Positions 6,217 to 12,395 of a stretch of 12,395 nucleotides of DNA are shown here, one piece after another. The stretch lies in the NCBI GenBank assembly GCA_044450785.1, contig JBIOJM010000308.1, positions 1 through 12,395 on the forward strand. Direction: 5' to 3'. The stretch comes from JBIOJM01 sp044450785. GTDB taxonomy: Bacteria; Planctomycetota; Planctomycetia; Isosphaerales; Isosphaeraceae. The translations under genes were made by a program, and so were the position numbers. Numbering within the stretch: the first letter of the stretch is position 1; every line of letters begins with the position of its first letter. Under the pieces are notes generated by a model. That model did no database searches, was not told the origin of the DNA, and worked only from the letters and a program-made list of their open reading frames with translations.

Positions 6217-9200
6217 TCACTTATGATCGACCGGCTCGGCGGTCCCGATTGAAGTTCGCGGCTCTTCGCCCGGTCGTCTCCGCAGAGCGCTCAAGCTGAG
6301 AATACCCAGGAGCAGGTCGCTCACGCGGCGCAGCGGCCCCGTGGCGAAGAGATGGGTCTCGGAGAGCCAATCGACGACGAAAAAGAACACCGGCGTGAGG
6401 AAGATGCCGAACGCGGTGACCCCCAGCATGCCGGCAAAGACGGCCGTCCCGAGCGTCCGGCGCATCTCGGCGCCCGCGCCGCTGGCGAGCAAGAGCGGCA
6501 CGACGCCGAGAATGAACGCGACCGAGGTCATCACGATCGGCCGCAAGCGCAGCCGGCAGGCCTCGAGGGTCGCCTCACGGATCGGCAGGCCCTTGTGGCG
6601 ATGCACCTTGGCGAATTCCACGATCAGGATCGCGTTCTTGCTTGCCAGGCCGACCAGCACGACGAAACCGATCTGGGTGAAAATGTTGATGTCCATCTTG
6701 GTGATCCACACGCCGGCGATCGCGCTCAAGAGGCACATCGGCACGACCAGGATCACGGCCAGGGGGAGCGACCAGCTCTCGTATTGCGCTGCCAGCACCA
6801 GGAAGACCATCACGACCGCGAAGCCGAAGACGATCATCGCCGTGTTGCCCGCCAACAGCTCGATGTAGGCCATCTCGGTCCATTCGGTAGCCATCGACGG
6901 CGGCAGATACTCCTGGGCCAGTTGGTCCACCAGATCGAGCGCCTGACGCGAGCTGGTTCCGGGCGAGGCGGCGCCGTTGATGAACGCCGCCGTGCGCGTG
7001 TTGTACCGGGTCAAGACGAACGGCCCAGGGGTCATCTCAATCTGCGCCAGCGACCCCAGCGGCACCATCTGGCCTGAAACGTTGCGGATCTTGAGCTGCT
7101 GGATGTCCTCGACCTGGTCGCGAAACCGCATGTCGCTCTGCACGATCACCTGCCAGGTCCGGCCGAAGAGATTGAAGTCGTTGACATAGAGCGAGCCCAG
7201 GTACACCTGCAAGGTTTCGAAGATGTCGTGGATTTCGACGTCCTTCATCATGGCGGCATTGCGGTCCAACTTGACGAAGACCTGGGGGACGTTGGCGCGG
7301 AAAACCGACGACATCTGGGAGAACTCGGGCCGCTGCTTCTTCTTGAGCTCGTTCTCGGGATCGGTGTCGTAAAACTCGAAATCGTTCAGCCCGTCCGTCA
7401 CGGTCTGGAGCGTCTGCAGCCCCTTGAGCGAGCCGGCAGCCGAGCTGTGGTCCTCGATCATGATCTTGAACCCGCCGGCTCGCCCCACGCCGCGCACCGG
7501 CGGCGGCGGCAACACCGTGATCAAGGCGTCCGGAATCTGCTCCTCGAACTGTCTGCGGAGCTCGTCGGCAATCGCGTCGCTGTTCAGCGCCTCGACCTTC
7601 TTGATGTGAAACGTCTTGCGCAGGCTCGCCTCGAGGTCGGGATTGGCCAGCCAGGAGAAGAACCGTTCCGTTGCCGGTTGAGGGCGCTCCTTGAACGGTT
7701 TGAGCATCACGAACATCGAGCCGAAATTGGACCCGAACGCGCTCAAGAGCATCGATTGGCCGGACATAAGCACGGTGTGGTTGACGCCCTTGGTGGCCAG
7801 CGTGATCCGCTGCATCTTCTGCATCAAGCGCAGCGTGCGCTCGGATGAGGCCGAGTCGGGCAACTGCACGTTGATCATCATGTATCCCATGTCCTGAGAC
7901 GGAATGAAGCCCTTGGGAAGGCCCGGAAACAGGACCACATTCCGCCTGGTGTCCTTCAACCACCGACCGATCCTGGACGAAATACCGTCGCCCTGATGGC
8001 GGTCGTTCCGATCCAATGCCTTTTCCGTATCGAGCTTATCGATGTCTGCCTTTTCCTTCTGGAGCTCCGCGACGAATTCAGCGGATAAGATGCCTTTGGG
8101 GAAGCCCTGATAGCCGAAGTACGTGAGACCCAGCATCCCACCGTAGACGAATAGGACCAAGACGGTGACGCGCAGCATCCCGCCGACGATCCGGATATAA
8201 CCCTTGCCCGCCAAGTCGAACCCGCGGTTGAACACCGAGAAGAAACGGCTCAAGAGCCAGTTGAGCGGCTTGCTCGCCGCCCAGCCCAGCAAGCCGCCGG
8301 CGGCCAGCTCGAGCCAGGGAGCCAAAGCCAGGAGCACGGGAGTCGCCGGCGGCAGGCGACCCGCGATCTCGTCGATCAATGGGCGAAGCCATTCCGGAGA
8401 TTGGGCCGCGACCCAGATCATGAGCTGCGTTCCGCACCTCTGATAGCCCAGATAGCCGCCCAGGGCCGCGAATGCCAGAGCCGGCATCGCCCGGTAGGCT
8501 CCCTTGCGCTTGGGCTTGAGCAAGATCGCGGCCAGCGCGGGGCTCAAGGTCAGCGAGTTGAACGTCGAGATGATCGTCGACGAGGCGATCGTCAGAGCAA
8601 ATTGGCGGAAAAACTGGCCGGTGATCCCGGTAATGAACGCGCACGGGACGAATACGGCGGAGAGGACCAGGCCCACCGCGATCACCGGGGCCGAGACCTC
8701 TTCCATCGCCTTGATGGTCGCCGCGCGGGGCTGCATCCCCTCCTCGATATGATGCTCGACCGCCTCGACCACCACGATCGCGTCGTCGACCACGATGCCG
8801 ATCGCCAAGACCAGGCCGAACAACGTCAAGTTGTTCAAGCTGAAGCCCATCACCTCCATGACGGCGAAGGTGCCGATGATCGCCACCGGAACCGCGATCA
8901 AGGGGATCACCGCCGACCGCCAGTTCTGCAGGAACAAGAGGACGACCAGCGCGACCAGGATCACCGCGTCGCGCAGCGTCTTGAACACCTCCTCGATCGA
9001 TTCGCGAATAAACGGCGTGGTGTTGTAGCGGACGACGTAGTCCAGGCCTTCGGGGAAGTCCTTCTTGAGCTCATCCATCTTGGCCATGACCCGATCGGCG
9101 CACTCCAGGGCATTGGCGTCGGGGAGCTGGAAGACCCCCAGGTTGCCGCTGGGTTTGCCGTCGACTTCGCTGTCGACGTCCGCGTTCTTGGCCCCGAGCT

Positions 9201-10011
9201 CAACCCGGCCGATGTCCGCGATCCGGAGGTACGGGCCCTCGGGCGTGGTCTTGACGATGATGTTCTCGAACTGCTTGGTATCGATCAGCCTCCCCAGCGT
9301 CTTGGTGACGACCTGGGTCCGCTGGCCCGAATTCATCGACTGCTGGCCAACCTGGCCGGTCGCGACTTGCAGGTTCTGCTCGCGGATCGCCTTGACCACG
9401 TCTCCCGCCGTGACGTTCCGGATCGCCATCCGGTCGGGGTCGACCCAGATCCGCATGCTGTAGTCGCGCTGGCCGAACAACGTCACGTCGCTCACGCCCT
9501 GCAGCCGCGCCAGCTCGGGCTGGAGGTGGATCATCGCGTAGTTGCTCAGGTAGAGCTGGTCGAACCGGTTGTCGGGCGAGAAGATCCCGACCGCCATCAG
9601 GATATCCGGCGCTTTCTTCTTGGTCGTCACACCCGTCTGCTTGATCACGTCGGGCATCACGGGGAGCGCGAGCGCGACCCGGTTCTGGACCATGACCTGG
9701 GCCAGGTTCAGATTGACGCCCAGCTTGAAGGTGATCGTCAGGGTATACGAGCCGTCGTTGGTGCACTGCGACGACATGTACATCATGTTCTCGACGCCGT
9801 TGACCTGCTGCTCGATCGGCGCGGCCACCGTCTCGGCGACGACCTGGGCGCTCGCCCCCGGATAGGCACATTCCACGGAGACATTAGGGGGCGAGATCTG
9901 GGGATACTGCGCGATCGGCAACGCCCAGAGCGACAGCAAGCCGGCCAGCGTGATCACGATGGACAGCACCGCGGCGAAGATGGGACGATCGATGAAGAAG
10001 CGCGAAAACAC
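6217..10011 (-). CDS. RND (HAE1/AcrB-type) efflux pump, first of a tandem pair
   Basis: A proton-motive-force-driven inner-membrane transporter expected to act as a trimer with the adaptor encoded 42 bp upstream. It begins with a GTG at the canonical family start (FSRFFIDRPIFA). TM1 is at 10-28, TM2-TM6 lie within 345-497, TM7 at 612-632 and TM8-TM12 at 1055-1214. D409-D410 in TM4 (GIVVDDAIVVVE) and K1125 in TM10 (GLASKNAILIVEFAK) keep the proton relay intact, and RLRPIVMTS (1154-1162) is the conserved TM11 motif. At 1264 aa it is about 215 residues longer than AcrB. The extras are two hydrophobic stretches at 508-522 and 559-578 between TM6 and TM7, a charged 61-residue insert at about 637-698 bounded by FPKG and LPKG, and about 25 extra residues near 775-830. 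It is clearly paralogous to the downstream pump. The ribosome-binding site is weak. Confidence 0.95.
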   Translation of the reverse strand: MFSRFFIDRPIFAAVLSIVITLAGLLSLWALPIAQYPQISPPNVSVECAYPGASAQVVAETVAAPIEQQVNGVENMMYMSSQCTNDGSYTLTITFKLGVNLNLAQVMVQNRVALALPVMPDVIKQTGVTTKKKAPDILMAVGIFSPDNRFDQLYLSNYAMIHLQPELARLQGVSDVTLFGQRDYSMRIWVDPDRMAIRNVTAGDVVKAIREQNLQVATGQVGQQSMNSGQRTQVVTKTLGRLIDTKQFENIIVKTTPEGPYLRIADIGRVELGAKNADVDSEVDGKPSGNLGVFQLPDANALECADRVMAKMDELKKDFPEGLDYVVRYNTTPFIRESIEEVFKTLRDAVILVALVVLLFLQNWRSAVIPLIAVPVAIIGTFAVMEVMGFSLNNLTLFGLVLAIGIVVDDAIVVVEAVEHHIEEGMQPRAATIKAMEEVSAPVIAVGLVLSAVFVPCAFITGITGQFFRQFALTIASSTIISTFNSLTLSPALAAILLKPKRKGAYRAMPALAFAALGGYLGYQRCGTQLMIWVAAQSPEWLRPLIDEIAGRLPPATPVLLALAPWLELAAGGLLGWAASKPLNWLLSRFFSVFNRGFDLAGKGYIRIVGGMLRVTVLVLFVYGGMLGLTYFGYQGFPKGILSAEFVAELQKEKADIDKLDTEKALDRNDRHQGDGISSRIGRWLKDTRRNVVLFPGLPKGFIPSQDMGYMMINVQLPDSASSERTLRLMQKMQRITLATKGVNHTVLMSGQSMLLSAFGSNFGSMFVMLKPFKERPQPATERFFSWLANPDLEASLRKTFHIKKVEALNSDAIADELRRQFEEQIPDALITVLPPPPVRGVGRAGGFKIMIEDHSSAAGSLKGLQTLQTVTDGLNDFEFYDTDPENELKKKQRPEFSQMSSVFRANVPQVFVKLDRNAAMMKDVEIHDIFETLQVYLGSLYVNDFNLFGRTWQVIVQSDMRFRDQVEDIQQLKIRNVSGQMVPLGSLAQIEMTPGPFVLTRYNTRTAAFINGAASPGTSSRQALDLVDQLAQEYLPPSMATEWTEMAYIELLAGNTAMIVFGFAVVMVFLVLAAQYESWSLPLAVILVVPMCLLSAIAGVWITKMDINIFTQIGFVVLVGLASKNAILIVEFAKVHRHKGLPIREATLEACRLRLRPIVMTSVAFILGVVPLLLASGAGAEMRRTLGTAVFAGMLGVTAFGIFLTPVFFFVVDWLSETHLFATGPLRRVSDLLLGILSLSALRRRPGEEPRTSIGTAEPVDHK
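9751..9850 (-). repeat. 100-bp tract nearly identical to 5877-5976
   Basis: This is the copy inside the first pump gene, matching its partner at 96 of 100 bases by eye and in the same orientation. The two copies are about 3.9 kb apart, so they could serve as a substrate for recombination between the pump genes. Confidence 0.7.
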
Positions 10012-10053
10012 GGCCGAGTCTCACGATCAGGTTACGCGGCGATCAGCGATCCG

Positions 10054-11325
10054 TTAGCCACCAGATCCATCACGCGAACCTTGTGCGCTCGAGCTTCTGC
10101 CCGGCACGGTACGGTCAGCGGGCGCGGCCTGGAAACTGATGTCTTTGGGAGGGGCCTGGGAGGGTGCTTTGAGCGTGCCATTCACCTTGCCGCCGGTCTT
10201 GATCCGATGAAAACCGCTGACCACGACCTTGTCGTCGGGCTTGAGCCCGCTCTCGATCGCCCGGAAACTCTTATCGCGAAGCGGGCCGAGCGTGACTTCC
10301 CTCGTCTTTACCACGAATTTGGCTTCAGGCTCGCCTCGTTTCGGCGTGTCTTTGTTGTCGTCGAGCACGTAAACGAAATTGTGGTTCTGGTCGGCGACCT
10401 TGGCGTCTTCGGGAATGAAGATCGTCGAATGGGGGTCGCCTTTGGGCAACTGGACCCGAACGAACAGACCGGGCGTCAAGATCCGCTTCTCATTCCGAAC
10501 GGTCGCCCGGAAGAAAAGCGTACCGGTCTTGACGTCGACCCGGTTGTCGGTGAAGTCGACGATGCCGGCGTGGGGGAACCCGGGCTCATCCGACAGACCG
10601 AACATCACCGGCACTTCCTTCTCGGACTTGGCTTTGATCTTGCCCTGGATGAGCATGCGCCGAACGTGCTGAAGCGAATTCTGCTCGTCAACGGCGAAAG
10701 CGACGTACATCGGGTCCTGGCTGACGATCGAGGTCAGAATCGTATCGTCGGCCTTGATCAAGTTACCGGGGTCGACCAGGCGCCGGCTGAGCAGTCCGGA
10801 GGTGGGGGCGCGAACCTCGGTCCACTCATAGTTGAGGTGGGCCAGGTCGCGGTTGGCGATCGCGAGCTTCAAGTTGGCGTCGGTCTCCATGTAGTCACCT
10901 TCGTAGCGGTCGTGCTCTTCCTGGCTGATCTTCGCCATCGCCAGCAGGTTTTGGGCACGGCGGTACTCGCGCTCGAGCCGCCACTTGTGGGCCTCGATCT
11001 GCTTCACGTTGCCCACGGCCCGATCCCACTCGGCCTTGTACTGTTGAGGATCGATCTGGAAGAGCTTGTCTCCTTCCTGGACGAGCGAACCGTCCTTGAA
11101 ATAGACCTTGGTCATGTAACCCGAGACCCGGGCGCGCACCTGGACGTCAATGATGGCCTGGGTCATGCCCTGGAATTCTGCATAGTCGGTCACGCGCCCG
11201 GGAATCGGCAATTGATATTCGACCTTGGGAGCGGACCGCGGCTTGCCCGTTGCAGCGTTCGAGCCCTGGCAGCCCGCGACCGGTACGAAAAGCATGAGCA
11301 GCAACAAACTCCACCGACGATTCAT
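10054..11325 (-). CDS. RND efflux periplasmic adaptor (membrane fusion protein), lipoprotein
   Basis: The adaptor bridges the inner-membrane pump and an outer-membrane channel. The 423-aa protein starts with a lipoprotein signal (MNRRWSLLLLMLFVPVAGC): Arg pair, hydrophobic core and lipobox VAGC with C19 as the lipidated residue. The biotinyl/lipoyl half-motifs are at 61-92 (VQVRARVSGYMTKVYFKDG) and 165-192 (EVRAPTSGLLSRR). Between them is a helical hairpin (about 97-163) containing RRAQNLLAMAKISQEEHDR, similar to the channel-contacting tip of the family. Beta-barrel and membrane-proximal domains follow (DFTDNRVDVKTGTLFFRATV, LTPGLFVRVQLP). The tail after 390 is low-complexity. I chose the ATG at 11323-11325 because GGAGG sits 9 nt upstream and the signal peptide starts there. 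The ATGATG at 11347-11352, touching the repressor stop, would add only nine residues. Confidence 0.95.
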   Translation of the reverse strand: MNRRWSLLLLMLFVPVAGCQGSNAATGKPRSAPKVEYQLPIPGRVTDYAEFQGMTQAIIDVQVRARVSGYMTKVYFKDGSLVQEGDKLFQIDPQQYKAEWDRAVGNVKQIEAHKWRLEREYRRAQNLLAMAKISQEEHDRYEGDYMETDANLKLAIANRDLAHLNYEWTEVRAPTSGLLSRRLVDPGNLIKADDTILTSIVSQDPMYVAFAVDEQNSLQHVRRMLIQGKIKAKSEKEVPVMFGLSDEPGFPHAGIVDFTDNRVDVKTGTLFFRATVRNEKRILTPGLFVRVQLPKGDPHSTIFIPEDAKVADQNHNFVYVLDDNKDTPKRGEPEAKFVVKTREVTLGPLRDKSFRAIESGLKPDDKVVVSGFHRIKTGGKVNGTLKAPSQAPPKDISFQAAPADRTVPGRSSSAQGSRDGSGG

Positions 11326-11334
11326 GATCGTTCG

Positions 11335-11339
11335 CCTCC
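11335..11339 (-). promoter_or_regulatory. Shine-Dalgarno GGAGG of the adaptor gene
   Basis: A full GGAGG on the minus strand lies 9 nt before the ATG at 11323-11325. It decides that start over the ATGATG at 11347-11352, which has no such site and would make the ribosome-binding site itself coding. It is the best ribosome-binding site in the operon. Confidence 0.75.
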
Positions 11340-11352
11340 AGGAGAGCATCAT

Positions 11353-12057
11353 TTATTGAGCGACCGTGGCTGCGTCGCGTTCGGCAGGACCGTTGTTGTG
11401 CCGCTGGCGGCCCGCCACTCCACGGTGCTTCCGTTCCGATTCGGTCAAGATGCCGTTGAAAACGACGTCGAGGATCTCCCTGGCCTGGATATCCGACGGC
11501 GTGGTCTGGCCGTTGAAGAAGTTGGTGACCATGATGCCGTAGAGAACGTTGCTGACCACATTGGTGATCTGCTCGACGGGCATGTCGCGAACTCGACCTT
11601 GGGCGATCAAGTCGCGGTAGAACTGGCGCCAGCGTTCGATGTTGATTTCACGGTGCTCGAAATAGGTTGGCCGCTTGCGATCCTTGAAGTAGGCGCGCTC
11701 CTGGATCAAGAGCTCGACGAACGACGGGTGCTCGGCGAAGAATGACAGAAACGTGGCGGTCGCGCGCTCGATCCGTTCCAGGCCGTCATCAAGCCCGGCG
11801 ATGTTGGCGTTGACCTGCTCCTGAAGCTTCCGCATCACCCGATCGGCGGCCGCCAGGAACAAGTCGCGCTTGCTGGGAAAATGACGGTAGATCGTCCCCT
11901 TCCCCACCTGGAGCCGCTCCGCCAGCACCTGCGTCACCGCGTCGGAGAAACCATGGTCGGCAAACAACTCCGTTGCCGTCTCCAGGATCTCCTCCCGCCG
12001 CGCCAGCATCGCCGCGTCGGTTGACCTCCTCGGTTTTTTCGCGGTTAGATCGCTCAT
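11353..12057 (-). CDS. TetR/AcrR-family repressor of the efflux operon
   Basis: A 234-aa one-component regulator: a dimer that binds DNA until a ligand enters its C-terminal domain. The N-terminal DNA-binding domain is clear: REEILETATELFADHGF at 21-37, then the helix-turn-helix AVTQVLAERLQVGKGTIYRHF at 40-60 followed by PSKRDLF. The remaining residues are helical and variable, as expected of the ligand-binding domain, with a basic, hydrophilic tail after about 205. The frame is open further upstream to 12189, but I place the start at the ATG 12055-12057. It lies 3-10 nt downstream of a G-rich GAGGGGGG, gives the normal family length, and leaves the promoter and operator outside the gene. It is the first gene of the operon, with the adaptor start 27 bp after its TAA. 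Local autoregulation is inferred from the palindrome at 12078-12095. Confidence 0.93.
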   Translation of the reverse strand: MSDLTAKKPRRSTDAAMLARREEILETATELFADHGFSDAVTQVLAERLQVGKGTIYRHFPSKRDLFLAAADRVMRKLQEQVNANIAGLDDGLERIERATATFLSFFAEHPSFVELLIQERAYFKDRKRPTYFEHREINIERWRQFYRDLIAQGRVRDMPVEQITNVVSNVLYGIMVTNFFNGQTTPSDIQAREILDVVFNGILTESERKHRGVAGRQRHNNGPAERDAATVAQ

Positions 12058-12077
12058 GAGCCCCCCTCGTTTGAAGC

Positions 12078-12095
12078 GGACTGACCAGTCAGTCC
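12078..12095. promoter_or_regulatory. Probable TetR-type operator
   Basis: GGACTGACCAGTCAGTCC has perfect 7-bp arms (GGACTGA/TCAGTCC) around a 4-bp centre. The size and the ACTGACC-type half-site resemble operators of AcrR-like repressors. It begins 2 bp downstream of the -10 hexamer and ends 20 bp before the repressor ATG, so it should cover the transcription start. A bound repressor would block RNA polymerase, giving negative autoregulation of the whole operon. Confidence 0.85.
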
Positions 12096-12097
12096 AC

Positions 12098-12125
12098 ATT
12101 GTAAACGAGACGATTCGGGGGTCAA
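12098..12125 (-). promoter_or_regulatory. Sigma70-type promoter of the efflux operon
   Basis: On the minus strand TTGACC (12120-12125) and TACAAT (12098-12103) are separated by 16 bp. Each hexamer matches five of six consensus bases. Transcription should start near 12091, inside the palindrome, leaving an untranslated leader of roughly 35 nt before the repressor start. No comparably good promoter was seen at the other gene junctions, in line with a single operon. Confidence 0.75.
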
Positions 12126-12148
12126 TGGGCTTCTCCGCGGAATTTCCC

Positions 12149-12174
12149 CTGGCGCTCGCCAGTTGGTGCGCCAG
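12149..12174. other. Hairpin between the transposase end and the efflux promoter
   Basis: CTGGCGC (12149-12155) and GCGCCAG (12168-12174) form a perfect 7-bp stem with a 12-nt loop. A competing smaller hairpin, CTGGCG/CGCCAG, lies at 12149-12162. The site begins 12 bp past the stop of the right-hand transposase-like frame and could end that transcript or belong to the terminal region of that element. No T-run follows. Confidence 0.3.
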
Positions 12175-12185
12175 CAGTAACGCGC

Positions 12186-12395
12186 TCAAGCAACTTTCCG
12201 CACCGGCTCTGGCAACGCCCGCTCAGGGAGTTCGCGACGCTGACGCCAATGGTTCAGTTCCCCATTGCGCCGCGCAGCTTCCATCGCGGCCAGGGCCAAC
12301 ACTCCCTTGGGCGACCAACTCATCCCCTGATGCTTGCAACGGCCTGAGACCGCCCAGTCGTTGAACTTCTCCACGCGCGTACTGGCGATCCATAA
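12186..12395 (-). CDS. C-terminal part of a transposase-like protein (runs off the window)
   Basis: The frame is open from the window edge to a TGA at 12186-12188 and gives about 69 residues, including STRVEKFNDWAVSGRCKHQG and then MSWSPKGVLALAAMEAARRNG. The pattern of a Glu in a short VEK motif, then R-x-K, GMxW and a hydrophobic helix, is how several DDE transposase families end, including ISKra4- and ISLre2-like ones. It is not the same protein as the transposase at the left end. Only the C-terminus is here, so neither the family nor its intactness can be judged. It is oriented toward the efflux operon, with its stop 61 bp upstream of the operon -35 box. Confidence 0.55.
   Translation of the reverse strand, partial: LWIASTRVEKFNDWAVSGRCKHQGMSWSPKGVLALAAMEAARRNGELNHWRQRRELPERALPEPVRKVA

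Noticed and set aside
6217..10011. Possible assembly duplication of one pump gene
   Set aside because: Apart from one 100-bp tract the two pump genes differ throughout and carry different insertions, so they are true paralogues.
8401..11745. Plus-strand open frame of 1114 codons
   Set aside because: It lies antisense to the first pump, the adaptor and the repressor, all of which have clear family motifs. Its product is an Asp/Arg/His/Val-rich string with no domain, as is usual for the antisense of GC-rich genes.
12058..12189. N-terminal extension of the TetR repressor to 12189
   Set aside because: It would place the promoter and operator inside the coding region and add 44 residues not found in the family. 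The ATG at 12055-12057 has a ribosome-binding site and gives a normal length.
1..12395. CRISPR array, tRNA, riboswitch or defence cluster
   Set aside because: No spaced direct repeats, cloverleaf-like segments, long structured leaders or defence-protein motifs were seen on either strand.

Overview
The window is GC-rich and looks bacterial. The efflux proteins have the long, insertion-bearing form that I associate with Planctomycetota (Isosphaeraceae or Gemmataceae type). That assignment is an inference from protein style, not a database result. All supportable genes lie on the minus strand, so transcription runs from high to low coordinates.

Layout, in transcription order. At the right edge (12186-12395) is the C-terminal end of a transposase-like protein that continues outside the window. 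Next is a compact regulatory region: a good sigma70-type promoter (TTGACC, 16 bp, TACAAT) at 12098-12125, followed by an 18-bp near-perfect palindrome at 12078-12095 covering the expected transcription start. A tight five-gene cluster follows: a TetR/AcrR-type repressor (11353-12057), a lipoprotein periplasmic adaptor of the RND efflux type (10054-11325), two tandem RND/HAE1 inner-membrane pumps of 1264 and 1206 aa (6217-10011 and 2589-6209), and trmL, a tRNA 2'-O-methyltransferase (2021-2602). Gaps are 27, 42 and 7 bp, and the last two genes overlap by 14 bp, so one autoregulated operon is the simplest reading. The left end (1-1771) is an apparently complete insertion sequence with an ISKra4-like DDE transposase and imperfect terminal inverted repeats. 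The 250 bp between it and trmL hold only a possible gene remnant and a GC palindrome.

How it should work: the repressor sits on its own promoter and is released by a ligand, probably a toxic compound. The adaptor and one or both pumps then export the compound. The pumps are paralogues with intact proton-relay residues, so they could form two homotrimers or a mixed trimer. No outer-membrane TolC-type channel is encoded here. The linkage of trmL to the pump operon is unexpected.

I see no CRISPR array, tRNA, rRNA, riboswitch or defence system. The most unusual points are the overlap of a tRNA-modification gene with a pump gene, lineage-type insertions inside both pumps, an almost identical 100-bp tract shared by the two pump genes, an apparently relocated start codon in the second pump, and transposase sequence at both ends of the window.
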